NCBI RefSeq assembly: GCF_020707265.1
Contig: NZ_JAJFEQ010000005.1
Coordinates: 310,001 to 374,000, forward strand
Length of the DNA stretch: 64,000 nt
From: Massilia sp. IC2-477
GTDB lineage: Bacteria > Pseudomonadota > Gammaproteobacteria > Burkholderiales > Burkholderiaceae_D
Direction of reading: 5' to 3'
Below the pieces are notes generated by a model, which saw nothing but the letters and a program-made list of their open reading frames with translations, was not told the origin of the DNA and searched no databases. Positions 1 through 8,538 of this stretch are shown here, in pieces. Position 1 is the first letter of the stretch. Every line of letters begins with the position of its first letter. The position numbers and the translations under genes are program-made.

Positions 1-1070
1 ACCCGCGCCAGGTCGTGGAAGCGCAGCTGGCGCTTGTCGGACAGGCGCGCCAGCGGCGGCAGCTCGAACATGCCCTGACCCGGCCCGATCAGGCTGGGCG
101 CCAGATAGACCAGCAGCTCGTCGACGCAGCCTTCGCGCACCATCGAGGCATTCAGCTTTGAGCCTGCCTCGACGTGCACCTCGTTGATCTCGCGCCGGCC
201 CAGTTCCTGCATCAGGGCCGGCAGGTCGACCTTGCCGCGCGCATTCGGCAGCACAATGACTTCATGGCCTGCCGCACGCAGCGCCGCACTCTTCTCAGGC
301 TGCTCGGCGGCGGCCACGACCCAGCACGGCTCGCCCTGCAGGATGCGGGCGTCCAGCGGGATCTCGAGCCGGCTGTCGACGATCACGCGGCGCGGGGGCA
401 AGGGCGTCTCGACGCCGCGCACGGTCAGCTGCGGATCGTCGGCCTTGATGGTGCCGATGCCGGTCACGATCGCCTGGGCGCGGGCGCGCCAGGCGTGGCC
501 GTCGGCGCGTGCGTCCGGCCCCGTGATCCACTGGCTCTCGCCGCCGGCCAGCGCCGTGGCGCCGTCCAGGCTGGCGGCTACCTTCAGGCGCACCCAGGGC
601 AGGCCGCGGCGCATGCGCGAAAAGAAGCCGATGTTGAGCTCGTAGGCCTGCTCGGCCAGCACGCCCGAAGTGACGGCGATGCCGGCCGCCTCGAGCTGGG
701 CCAGGCCGCGTCCGGCCACCAGCGGGTTGGGATCGGTCATCGCAGCCACCACCCGCCCGATGCCGGCCTGCACCAGCGCATTCGAGCACGGCGGCGTACG
801 GCCGTAATGGCTGCAGGGTTCGAGCGTGACATAGGCCGTGGCGCCACGCACATCGTTGCCGCGGGCCGCGGCATCGCGCATGGCCTGGATCTCGGCATGC
901 GCCTGTCCGGCCGGCTGGGTGTGGCCTGCGCCGATGACCACGCCGTCGCGCACGATCACGCAGCCGATCCGGGGATTGGGCGCCGTGATGAACATGCCCT
1001 TCGCCGCCCAGGCCAGGGCCAGCGCCATGCCGTCGGTATCGTTGAGAATGCTTGCGCTGTCGTGTGCCAC
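1..1070 (-). CDS. ribD: Riboflavin biosynthesis deaminase/reductase RibD (3' end beyond window)
   Basis: Bifunctional enzyme of riboflavin synthesis: it deaminates the pyrimidine product of GTP cyclohydrolase II and then reduces its ribosyl side chain. The reading frame is open to the window edge, giving 356 codons of an expected roughly 365-380. The N-terminal deaminase shows the zinc motif HAE at residues 58-60 and the second zinc site LEPCSHYGRTPPC at about 82-94. The C-terminal reductase domain (RibD_C) contains WITGPDARADGH and the VEAGSKLN segment. I chose the GTG at 1068-1070 because homologues have residues before the internal ATG at 1028, which is the alternative start. It lies directly after the minor-pilin genes on the same strand; in many proteobacteria nrdR and ribD are adjacent, so the pilin cassette appears to sit between them. 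Confidence 0.93.
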   Translation of the reverse strand, partial: MAHDSASILNDTDGMALALAWAAKGMFITAPNPRIGCVIVRDGVVIGAGHTQPAGQAHAEIQAMRDAAARGNDVRGATAYVTLEPCSHYGRTPPCSNALVQAGIGRVVAAMTDPNPLVAGRGLAQLEAAGIAVTSGVLAEQAYELNIGFFSRMRRGLPWVRLKVAASLDGATALAGGESQWITGPDARADGHAWRARAQAIVTGIGTIKADDPQLTVRGVETPLPPRRVIVDSRLEIPLDARILQGEPCWVVAAAEQPEKSAALRAAGHEVIVLPNARGKVDLPALMQELGRREINEVHVEAGSKLNASMVREGCVDELLVYLAPSLIGPGQGMFELPPLARLSDKRQLRFHDLAR

Positions 1071-1101
1071 TCTGTCGTCCGCTGTTGGGTTCGCCCGGCC
1101 G

Positions 1102-1659
1102 CTAGGGCGGGGCTTCGGCCCCGTCACAGCCATCGTCACGCGCCGGATTGCACAGCCGCGCCCGCCCGAGCATGTTGATTTTAATACGCCGGATATGCCC
1201 GCCATGAAACAGCGACAGCGTACCGAGCCGGGAGGCGCCGCTGTTGCTGTCGCTGCAGCTGCGCCCGGCGCCATTGTAGGCGATGTACTGCGGCGGCGCA
1301 GGCTGGGTGAAGGAAAAGTCGATCTGCACGCCGCGTGGCAGCGGGCCGTGGACCGCGACCAGCTCGTCTGGCGGCCCCAATTCGCCGTCGGCGTCGCGGT
1401 CGACGAAGACGGTCCATCCTTGGGTCCAGTCGCTGCCCGCCGCGTCGCGCGGCGCCAGCTTGACCCGCTCGCCCCTGGCGATGGCCTGGGCGCGGGTGTG
1501 CAGGATGGCGTCCAGCAATTCGCTCGAGGCGGCCTTGATCTGCTGGTGCGTCACCAGGGCATGCAGGTCAGGCGCCGCCGCCGCGAAGGCCACGGCGGCG
1601 ATCGCCAGCACTACCGCCAGCTCGGCCAGCGTGGCGCCGCGAGCGGAAGCGCCGCTCAT
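1102..1659 (-). CDS. GspH/FimT-family minor pseudopilin
   Basis: A 185-residue prepilin-like protein. The N-terminus has a short leader ending in RG followed by ATLAELAVVLAIAAVAFA, a class III prepilin cleavage and hydrophobic alpha1-N segment with the conserved Glu at mature position 5 (ATLAE). The remainder fits the GspH/FimT domain: a segment like QQIKAASSELLDAILHTRAQA followed by WTQGWTVFVDRDADGELGP, which resembles the W..GW.VF.D.N.DG signature. The ATG overlaps the stop of the upstream pilin gene (ATGA), so translation is probably coupled. It is the last gene of a five-gene pilin operon. Expected role: minor pilin in the priming complex of type IV pili. The symbol is withheld because fimT, fimU and gspH cannot be separated by eye. 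Confidence 0.88.
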   Translation of the reverse strand: MSGASARGATLAELAVVLAIAAVAFAAAAPDLHALVTHQQIKAASSELLDAILHTRAQAIARGERVKLAPRDAAGSDWTQGWTVFVDRDADGELGPPDELVAVHGPLPRGVQIDFSFTQPAPPQYIAYNGAGRSCSDSNSGASRLGTLSLFHGGHIRRIKINMLGRARLCNPARDDGCDGAEAPP

Positions 1660-2102
1660 GGCCAGCAGCGCGGCCCGGCGCCGCTCGCACCCTGCGCGCC
1701 GCTGCTGTCGAGGCTCAGTACGCCGCAGTCCGGATCGCTGAAATCCGTGTTGACCCGGGCCGTCCCCGGCCGGGCCCGCAGTTCGATGCACTGGCGGATG
1801 TCCTGGCCTTCGCAGGCGCGCCCCTCGAGCTCGTAGGCGCTGTCCTCGGGACGCGTGCCGAGCCACCAGCGGAACTGGCGGCTGTCCTCCTCTTGCGCTG
1901 AGGACGAGAAGGCGACATAGGTGTGGTGCAGCGCGCGGTACTGTTCCTGGCGCTGTATGGCCTCGACCAGCGCCAGCTGGGCCTCGACGCGGCGGGTCCT
2001 GAGCACGTGCTGAGCGTAGCTGGGATAGGCGACCGCCGCCAGGATGCCGACGATCGCCAGCACGATCATCAGCTCGACCAGCGTGAATCCGCGCGGCTTC
2101 AT
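1656..2102 (-). CDS. Type IV minor pilin, PilE-like
   Basis: A 148-residue type IVa pilin-like protein. The start MKPRGFTLVELMIVLAIVGI is textbook: short basic leader, Gly before cleavage, Phe at +1 and Glu at +5, then a hydrophobic helix. The segment YPSYAQHVLRTRRVEAQLAL and two C-terminal cysteines (in RACEGQD and PDCGVL) fit a PilE/ComP-type minor pilin with a disulfide loop. The start overlaps the stop of the pilX-like gene by four bases (ATGA), and its own stop overlaps the downstream gspH/fimT-like start in the same way. Expected role: minor pilin of type IV pili after processing by PilD. It is unlikely to be the major pilin, given its place in a minor-pilin operon. Confidence 0.88.
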   Translation of the reverse strand: MKPRGFTLVELMIVLAIVGILAAVAYPSYAQHVLRTRRVEAQLALVEAIQRQEQYRALHHTYVAFSSSAQEEDSRQFRWWLGTRPEDSAYELEGRACEGQDIRQCIELRARPGTARVNTDFSDPDCGVLSLDSSGAQGASGAGPRCWP

Positions 2103-2782
2103 CGCCCCTCCTGCCAGTTGCTGATTTCGCGCCAGCCCACGCGGACCCCGGGCCCGCCGGGCGTGCCGGGGGCGCCAGGCTCCGCGCCCCCTTGTGCAGG
2201 CTCGGCCGGGGGACTGGCGGGGAGCAGCTTGCGGTAATAGGCCTGCACCGCCACCTGGGTCGTGTCGACGCTGCCGAAGCCGAGCGCGGAGACCCGGTAC
2301 AGCAGCACCTCTGGCGTGGAAGGCATGCGTTCGATGAGGTAGCGCGGCGCCTGCACCGCCAGTGCGCCCTCGCCGACTGGAATCTGTGCACCCGTAAAGC
2401 TGCCGAGGGCGACGGAAGGCCCGGTGGCGTCGGCAAGCGTGGTGAAGATGTCGGCAGCGTCCGCTGCCTGTGCGCACAGGCCGTCGTAGGGAGCGCCGCC
2501 GCGGCAGCCCTCGCTGAACGCCGCGGCCGTGGCGTTAGCGAGCGCCGCGGCGCGCGCCGACGCGGGATCGGCGCCGCCTTCGATATCGTGCTCGGCGTCG
2601 ACCAGCGCGGCCATGGCGCCGCTCAGCGCCAGCATGCGGTCGCGCTCGTGGCCGGCGGCGCGTGCGCCGTTGATCGCAGTGCGCGCGGCCGCAATGCTGG
2701 TCATCAGGATCGCCAGCATGAGCAACAGGGCCGTGAGCAGCGCCATGCCATGCTGCGCCCCGTTCGACCGAGGAGTAGCCAT
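2099..2782 (-). CDS. pilX: Minor pilin assembly protein PilX
   Basis: A 227-residue protein with an atypical prepilin start: residues 1-12 are basic or polar, followed by GMALLTALLLMLAILMTSIAA. The +5 Glu is absent, as is usual for PilX/PulK-like minor pilins. The Ala-rich body includes EHDIEGGADP and a cysteine pair region. The Pro/Gly-rich C-terminus (PASPPAEPAQGGAEPG and beyond) is longer than usual and looks like a low-complexity tail. The order pilV-pilW-pilX matches the minor pilin operons of Pseudomonas and betaproteobacteria, where these proteins prime pilus assembly together with PilY1. No pilY1 follows here. The ATG at 2782 lies 7 bases after the pilW stop. Confidence 0.85.
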   Translation of the reverse strand: MATPRSNGAQHGMALLTALLLMLAILMTSIAAARTAINGARAAGHERDRMLALSGAMAALVDAEHDIEGGADPASARAAALANATAAAFSEGCRGGAPYDGLCAQAADAADIFTTLADATGPSVALGSFTGAQIPVGEGALAVQAPRYLIERMPSTPEVLLYRVSALGFGSVDTTQVAVQAYYRKLLPASPPAEPAQGGAEPGAPGTPGGPGVRVGWREISNWQEGR

Positions 2783-2789
2783 GCCGCTC

Positions 2790-3725
2790 TCACCTGGCGC
2801 GCGCCGGCAGCGCGACCGTGGTGCCGAACACCTTGCGGTAGCGCGCCGCGTGGCCGGCGGACAGCGCCGCCTCCAGCAGGTGGGTGCCGGCATCCTCGCC
2901 GCCCGCCAGTTCGCCGTAGGCAGGGCTGAACAGGTCGTAGACGGCGTCGGACGCGGTCTCCAGCGGGCTGGCCGCTCCCTGCAGCAGCAGCGCCACGCGC
3001 ACGCTCGCCACCTGCTTCCAGTGGGTGCGCCGGCGTCGTTCCACGTCGCGTTCGGCCTGGGTGACGCCGGCCAGGACCAGGCTGGCGTCGAGTTCCTCCA
3101 GCGCCCTGGCGTTGACGTAGCGCTCGGGTGTCCCGTCGGCGTCCGTATCGAGTCCGTACAGCACCTGGAAGCTGTCGACCTTGCCCACCACGGCATCGGC
3201 CGACCAGGCGCTCGCGCCGCGGTACTTGCAGCGCAGCTCCGCTTCTCCCTGCGCGTTGCGGGCGACGTAGAAGATGCTCCAGCCTTCCTGGTCGCGGTGC
3301 ACGCTAATACCGGCGCAGTCGAGCGTGGTGCCGTCGCCGTTCGGCGCCGCGCCCGTTCCCGGGAAGCGCACCGCCAGCACGTCGCTGCCGTTGACCGCAT
3401 CCGGCAGCGCATTGTCGAGGGCGAAGCCGGTCTTGCTCAGGCTGTGCGCATCCAGGCCCGCCAGGCTGGCGGGCGCGCTCGGGTCCGGCCCCGTGTTGTG
3501 GCCTTCCCAGTCGGCCGCGGCGGACTGCCGTATTGCGCGTGCGATCGCTTCCAGCGCGTAGCGGCCGGCGTCGTCCATGGCGGCCGTCTCGACCTGCGCG
3601 GCAAAGGCGCGGTTGGCCCAGATGAACAGGCTGGCCGCTGCCAGCAGCACGCCCAGGCCAATCGTCATGGCCACCAGCAGCTCGGCCAGCGACATGCCGC
3701 GCTGGCGCAGCGTACGCGGCTTCAC
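2790..3725 (-). CDS. pilW: Minor pilin assembly protein PilW
   Basis: A 311-residue PilW-family protein. The leader VKPRTLRQRG is followed by MSLAELLVAMTIGLGVLLAA, with Glu at +5 of the mature helix. The body has the usual PilW features: GRYALEAIARAIRQS after the helix, a mid-region on genomic-coordinate-like acidic loops (YGLDTDADGTPERYV), and a C-terminal RVALLLQG segment. The start is GTG, overlapping the pilV stop as GTGA at 3722-3725, which supports this start and implies translational coupling. Role: one of the minor pilins thought to initiate type IV pilus fibres. Confidence 0.87.
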   Translation of the reverse strand: MKPRTLRQRGMSLAELLVAMTIGLGVLLAAASLFIWANRAFAAQVETAAMDDAGRYALEAIARAIRQSAAADWEGHNTGPDPSAPASLAGLDAHSLSKTGFALDNALPDAVNGSDVLAVRFPGTGAAPNGDGTTLDCAGISVHRDQEGWSIFYVARNAQGEAELRCKYRGASAWSADAVVGKVDSFQVLYGLDTDADGTPERYVNARALEELDASLVLAGVTQAERDVERRRRTHWKQVASVRVALLLQGAASPLETASDAVYDLFSPAYGELAGGEDAGTHLLEAALSAGHAARYRKVFGTTVALPARAR

Positions 3726-4240
3726 TGCAGCACCCGCACGAAGCCGGGCGCGTCCCCGGTGCCCTGCCAACCCAGTTTCACCACCGGCAGCGCACCGGCA
3801 CTGGCGTCGCAGCTCCAGCGCCAGCGGCCGTGCGCGCTGTCCCAGGGAGACGCATCGCGGCAGACTTCGATGCGCCCGCGCGGGAACTGCGCATGCAGGG
3901 CCTGGCGGATTTCGTGCAGGTCGAACTCGGCCAGCTGGGCCGGGGTGCAACTGCTGGCGCCGAAACAGCTGGCGCCGGGCGCGGGCAGGCCATCCCCTGC
4001 ATCATAGGCAAAATCGAGATAGGGATTGGCGTCGTCCGGCAGGCCGGATACGGCGGGATTGAGCTGCATGCGTGCGGCCAGCGAGGCCGCCAGCTGGGCC
4101 GCATCGGACAGCAGCGCCGACTGCTGGCGCGTACGTTCCGCGGTCAGCTGGGTAGCGCCGGCGCCGACGATGCCGACCGCCAGCACGAACAAGGCGACCA
4201 GCACCTCGACCAGGGTAAAGCCACGACTCTGCACCCGCAC
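3722..4240 (-). CDS. pilV: Type IV pilus modification/minor pilin PilV
   Basis: A 172-residue PilV-type prepilin and the first gene of the pilin operon. The leader MRVQSRG precedes FTLVEVLVALFVLAVGIVGA, with Phe +1 and Glu +5. The next segment, TQLTAERTRQQSALLSDAAQLAASLAARM, matches the PilV N-terminal helix extension; two cysteines lie in the middle (CFGASSC). The start appears to be GTG. The operon promoter should lie in the 88-base gap after nrdR or further upstream; I see no consensus hexamers in that gap, so read-through from nrdR is possible. Confidence 0.86.
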   Translation of the reverse strand: MRVQSRGFTLVEVLVALFVLAVGIVGAGATQLTAERTRQQSALLSDAAQLAASLAARMQLNPAVSGLPDDANPYLDFAYDAGDGLPAPGASCFGASSCTPAQLAEFDLHEIRQALHAQFPRGRIEVCRDASPWDSAHGRWRWSCDASAGALPVVKLGWQGTGDAPGFVRVLQ

Positions 4241-4328
4241 GACCGGCTCCCGTAAAAACGATGAGCTGCGAAGTTATCAGGCGTGCATGGGCCAGCCATG
4301 AGCTGGCGCAATCGTGCCGGAGAGGGGT

Positions 4329-4787
4329 TTACTTGCGCGGCTGGCCGACTTCGGCGATCGCTTCCTGGAACTCGGCCAGGTCTTCGAAATTCTTGTAGAC
4401 CGAGGCGAAGCGGATATAGGCGATCTTGTCGAGGCGCTTGAGTTCCTGCATCACCAGCTCGCCCACGTAGCCGGTGTCGACCTCGCGGCGGCCGCTGGTC
4501 AGGAGCTTTTCTTCGATCGTGGCGACGGCAGTGTCGATCGCCTCGGCGGCCACGGGACGCTTGCGCAGGGCCAGCATCAGGCTGCCGCGCAGCTTGTTGG
4601 ACGAGAACTCGGTGCGGCTGCCGTTCTTCTTGACGATGATCGGCATCGACAGTTCGATGCGTTCGTAGGTGGTGAAGCGCTTGTCGCACTTCGCGCAGCG
4701 CCGGCGCCGGCGAATGGCATCCCCTTCCTCGGACACGCGGGTGTCGAGGACCTGGGTATCTTCATGCTGGCAGAAGGGACATTTCAT
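4329..4787 (-). CDS. nrdR: Transcriptional repressor NrdR
   Basis: A 152-residue ATP-cone repressor of ribonucleotide reductase genes. The N-terminus carries a zinc ribbon ([17 protein letters not shown], then [15 protein letters not shown]) with two CxxC pairs at residues 3/6 and 31/34. This is followed by the ATP-cone domain ([21 protein letters not shown] and [18 protein letters not shown]). Length and motifs are standard for the family. NrdR senses nucleotide load and binds NrdR boxes upstream of nrd genes; no nrd gene lies in this window. It follows glyA on the same strand after 47 bases, a common proteobacterial pair, and is probably co-transcribed with it. Confidence 0.97.
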   Translation of the reverse strand: MKCPFCQHEDTQVLDTRVSEEGDAIRRRRRCAKCDKRFTTYERIELSMPIIVKKNGSRTEFSSNKLRGSLMLALRKRPVAAEAIDTAVATIEEKLLTSGRREVDTGYVGELVMQELKRLDKIAYIRFASVYKNFEDLAEFQEAIAEVGQPRK

Positions 4788-4834
4788 GGCGCCGTGCTGA
4801 GAATGGGGCCGCTAGCCTGCGGCCCCGGGGTTGC

Positions 4835-6082
<1,248 letters not shown>

Positions 6083-6148
6083 GTAAAACTCCAATCGAGA
6101 GAAATACCAGGCAACGGGCAGCGCGTCATGCGGCGGGACCGACAGGCG

Positions 6149-6192
6149 CACAGGCAGCCCGCAGTACGTCACGTACCAGTTGATGGCTGCCC
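6149..6192 (-). promoter_or_regulatory. Candidate expression-platform hairpin after the ZTP aptamer
   Basis: Immediately 3' of the aptamer the transcript can fold GGCAGCC with GGCUGCC around a nested GUACGU/ACGUAC palindrome. The 5' arm reuses the GGGCA bases of the conserved aptamer block, so the two folds are mutually exclusive. No U-tract follows, so a classical intrinsic terminator is not supported. Rho- or translation-level control are the alternatives. Confidence 0.5.
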
Positions 6193-6300
6193 AGGCGAAC
6201 GGCGAGTGGCATCTCACGTTCCCCGGTGGGTGTCCACCTTTTGCCGTGCGCATCGCAAACTCCAGGCGCACGGTGTTTCGCCAGTTACGTGAGACGTAAA
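6186..6300 (-). promoter_or_regulatory. Predicted ZTP (pfl-motif) riboswitch in the glyA leader
   Basis: Read on the minus strand, the leader contains, in order, the conserved pieces of the ZTP riboswitch consensus: ACUGGCG (near 6277-6284), a GGUGG...CCACCGGGGA helix and strand (about 6217-6237), and the 3' block CGCCUGGGCA (6188-6197). A pairing CUCACGU with ACGUGAG (6287-6293 with 6212-6218) closes the domain. The family senses the purine intermediate ZTP/ZMP, which accumulates when 10-formyl-THF is short, and known targets include glyA, purH, folD and fhs. An extra 8-bp hairpin (CCGUGCGC with GCGCACGG) sits between the first and second conserved blocks. The call is by eye from remembered consensus; a covariance search against RF01750 would settle it. 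Confidence 0.82.
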
Positions 6301-6308
6301 CTGAGAAG

Positions 6309-6338
6309 ATTGTATGTGATCCAAGGCGCTTAGGGCAA
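6309..6338 (-). promoter_or_regulatory. Promoter of glyA
   Basis: On the minus strand TTGCCC (6333-6338) and TACAAT (6309-6314) are separated by 18 bases, a good sigma-70 pair. The predicted start of transcription, near 6302, falls just before the first bases of the ZTP aptamer, so the riboswitch would form the very 5' end of the glyA mRNA. Confidence 0.68.
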
Positions 6339-6397
6339 GGAAACTGCTGTCTTCTTAACAAGCTTGCGGGTCCCAGCGGACTTGTGGCCATTTCGGC

Positions 6398-6403
6398 TAC
6401 AAT
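6398..6403 (+). promoter_or_regulatory. Possible -10 element for ydfG
   Basis: TACAAT lies 31 bases before the ydfG start in the divergent glyA-ydfG region. No convincing -35 is visible at 16-18 bases spacing, so this is a weak call. Confidence 0.35.
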
Positions 6404-6433
6404 TTTCCATTCCTCCGCCCTTCGAGAGCAACC

Positions 6434-7180
6434 ATGATCGTCTTTATTACCGGCGCGTCGGCCGGCTTCGGCGCCGCGATGGCGCGTGTTTTTGTCCGCA
6501 ACGGCCACCGCGCCATCCTGGCGGCGCGCCGCACCGAGCGCATCGAAGAGCTGGCGCGCGAACTGGGCGATGCCGCCCTCCCCATCACGCTGGACGTCAC
6601 CAGCCGCGCCTCCATCGAGGCCGCGCTCGCCGGGCTCCCGGAAGGCTGGCGCGACATCGACGTGCTCATCAACAATGCCGGCCTGGCCCTGAACACCAAA
6701 CCGGCGCACGAAGTGCCGCTGGAAGACTGGGACACCATGATCGCCACCAACTGCCAGGGCCTGGTGACCATGACCCGCGCCGTGCTGCCCGCCATGGTGG
6801 CGCGCGCCAGCGGCCTGGTGATCAACCTCGGCTCAGTGGCTGGCCACTACCCCTACCCGGGCGGCAATGTGTATGGCGCGACCAAGGCCTTCGTGGAGCA
6901 GTTCACCCTCAACCTGCGCGCCGACCTGGTCGGCACCGGCGTTCGCGCCACCAACCTGGCGCCGGGCCTGTGCGGCGGCACCGAATTCTCGAACGTGCGC
7001 TTCAAGGGCGACGACGCGGCCGCGGCCAAGGTCTACGAGGGCACCGTGCCCCTCACCGCCGAGGACATCGCGAATACCGCCTACTGGATCGCAACTCTGC
7101 CGCCGCATGTGAACGTCAACAGCATCGAGCTGATGCCGACCTGCCAGGGCTTTTCGCCGTTCACCATCAAGCGCAGCTGA
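6434..7180 (+). CDS. ydfG: NADP-dependent SDR, 3-hydroxy acid dehydrogenase YdfG
   Basis: A 248-residue classical short-chain dehydrogenase/reductase. The cofactor glycine motif TGASAGFG is at residues 6-13, NNAG is near 80, the catalytic Ser is in NLGSVAG and the YxxxK pair in NVYGATKAF. The segments [14 protein letters not shown] and LPPHVNVN match E. coli YdfG closely, which oxidises L-allo-threonine, serine and other 3-hydroxy acids and also reduces malonic semialdehyde. GAGAG precedes the ATG. It is divergent from glyA, which also acts on serine and allo-threonine, but a functional link is only suggestive. Confidence 0.93.
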   Translation: MIVFITGASAGFGAAMARVFVRNGHRAILAARRTERIEELARELGDAALPITLDVTSRASIEAALAGLPEGWRDIDVLINNAGLALNTKPAHEVPLEDWDTMIATNCQGLVTMTRAVLPAMVARASGLVINLGSVAGHYPYPGGNVYGATKAFVEQFTLNLRADLVGTGVRATNLAPGLCGGTEFSNVRFKGDDAAAAKVYEGTVPLTAEDIANTAYWIATLPPHVNVNSIELMPTCQGFSPFTIKRS

Positions 7181-7333
7181 AGCCACCCTCTGCGCATATT
7201 GCAGGCATGTAACGAGCGCTCGGCAGTTGTGAGAAAGTGTTACAGTAATTGGTCTTTCGGCCATGTTTCACGTCTACTACTGCCGCACTGTAGCTGCCTT
7301 TACCGAGAGGCACGCCCGTCTTTTCCTCTCCCA

Positions 7334-7353
7334 TATGTACGCAAGCGTACATA
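7334..7353. repeat. Perfect 9-bp inverted repeat upstream of the tol-pal operon
   Basis: TATGTACGC-AA-GCGTACATA is a perfect dyad in the 215-base gap between ydfG and ybgC, 42 bases before the first ATG of ybgC. A two-base centre is too short for an RNA hairpin loop, so a DNA operator for a dimeric regulator is the more natural reading. An AAGGAGG sequence follows it directly, but too far from ybgC to act as its ribosome site. Confidence 0.7.
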
Positions 7354-7395
7354 AGGAGGGGAAAAATCGCGTAAAATGTTTCCTATTTACACTTA

Positions 7396-7812
7396 ATGGC
7401 AGGGGAAATGCCTTCAGCATTTGACTGGACAGTCAGGGTCTACTACGAAGATACCGACGCCGGTGGCATCGTGTTTTACGCTAACTACCTGAAGTTCTTC
7501 GAACGGGCGCGCACCGAATGGCTGCGCGCGGCCGGCGTCGGCCAGCAGGAATTGCTGGAGACCGACCGTGCTGCCTTTGTCGTCAAGAGCGTTTCCCTGG
7601 ACTACCACCAGCCTGCCCGCCTCGACGACGTGCTGACCATCCGCACCACGGTCGAGAAGCTGGGGCGCGCGTCGGTCCAGTTCGCCCAGGAAGCGTGGAA
7701 AGGCGAGCTGCTGCTGACCAGCGCCAGCGTCAAGGTTGGCTGCGTTGACCTCGCCACCATGCGTCCGCGTTCGCTGCCCGAGCATGCTGCTGATAAAATG
7801 CGCGCCGCATAA
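7396..7812 (+). CDS. ybgC: Tol-Pal associated acyl-CoA thioesterase YbgC
   Basis: A 138-residue hot-dog-fold thioesterase. The signature YYEDTDAGGIVFYANYLKFFERAR near residues 15-40 includes the catalytic Asp of the DxxGxVxxxxY family motif. YbgC proteins hydrolyse acyl-CoA or acyl-ACP near the membrane and are the usual first gene of tol-pal operons. The first ATG is at 7396; an in-frame ATG at 7408 is an alternative. tolQ begins 27 bases after the stop. Confidence 0.95.
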   Translation: MAGEMPSAFDWTVRVYYEDTDAGGIVFYANYLKFFERARTEWLRAAGVGQQELLETDRAAFVVKSVSLDYHQPARLDDVLTIRTTVEKLGRASVQFAQEAWKGELLLTSASVKVGCVDLATMRPRSLPEHAADKMRAA

Positions 7813-7839
7813 AGATAAACAGACAACAGAACCCAACCG

Positions 7840-8523
7840 ATGACCGCGACCCAAGACCTTTCGTTTATTACGCTGATCGCCAACGCACACTTCCTGGTGC
7901 AGCTGATCATGGCCCTGTTGCTGATCCTGTCGGTCGTGAGCTGGACCTACATCTTCCGCAAGGTGTTCGCGCTGCGTTCCGCACGTAGCCAGACCGAGCA
8001 GTTCGAACGCAGCTTCTGGGCCGGCGGCAACCTGCATACCCTGCACCAGAGCGCCAGCAGCCAGCGCGACCAGAGCGGCCCGCTGGCCCGCATTTTTGAG
8101 GCCGGCATGGGCGAATTCATCAAGGGCAAGCAGGCTGCGCGCGACGCCATGGACATGGGTCCGGTGCTCGACGGCGCCCGCCGCGCCATGCGCGCCGCCT
8201 TCCAGCGCGAACTCGACGCCCTCGACATCCACCTGAACTTCCTGGCTTCGGTCGGTTCGGTCTCCCCCTACATCGGCCTGCTCGGCACCGTGTGGGGCAT
8301 CATGAACGCCTTCCGCGGCCTGGCCAACGTGCAGCAGGCTACCCTGGCCGTGGTCGCACCCGGCATCGCCGAAGCCCTGATCGCCACCGCGATCGGCCTG
8401 TTCGCGGCGATCCCGGCCGTGGTGGCGTACAACCGCTTCACCCACGACATCGACCGCCTGGCCATCCGCTTCGAGAGCTTCGTCGAAGAGTTCTCGAACA
8501 TCCTGCAGCGCCAGTCGCGCTGA
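7840..8523 (+). CDS. tolQ: Tol-Pal system proton channel subunit TolQ
   Basis: A 227-residue inner-membrane protein of the MotA/TolQ/ExbB family. TM1 is at about residues 18-36, with two further TM segments at about 140-162 and 172-192 around GLLGTVWGIMNAF and GIAEALIATAIGLFAAIPAVV, the family signature with the conserved Thr and Glu-Ala. With TolR it forms the proton-driven motor that energises TolA to invaginate the outer membrane at division. The next gene, tolR, starts 15 bases downstream after a GGGGAGAA ribosome site. Confidence 0.97.
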   Translation: MTATQDLSFITLIANAHFLVQLIMALLLILSVVSWTYIFRKVFALRSARSQTEQFERSFWAGGNLHTLHQSASSQRDQSGPLARIFEAGMGEFIKGKQAARDAMDMGPVLDGARRAMRAAFQRELDALDIHLNFLASVGSVSPYIGLLGTVWGIMNAFRGLANVQQATLAVVAPGIAEALIATAIGLFAAIPAVVAYNRFTHDIDRLAIRFESFVEEFSNILQRQSR

Positions 8524-8538
8524 TCGGGGAGAACCGGA

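Noticed and set aside
6083..6433. A glycine riboswitch in the glyA leader
   Set aside because: The characteristic tandem glycine aptamer motifs are missing. The conserved blocks match the ZTP/pfl pattern instead.
6083..6709. A 624-codon glyA reading frame starting far upstream
   Set aside because: The extension reads through promoter and riboswitch sequence and the divergent ydfG gene; the ribosome site and conserved N-terminus begin at 6082.
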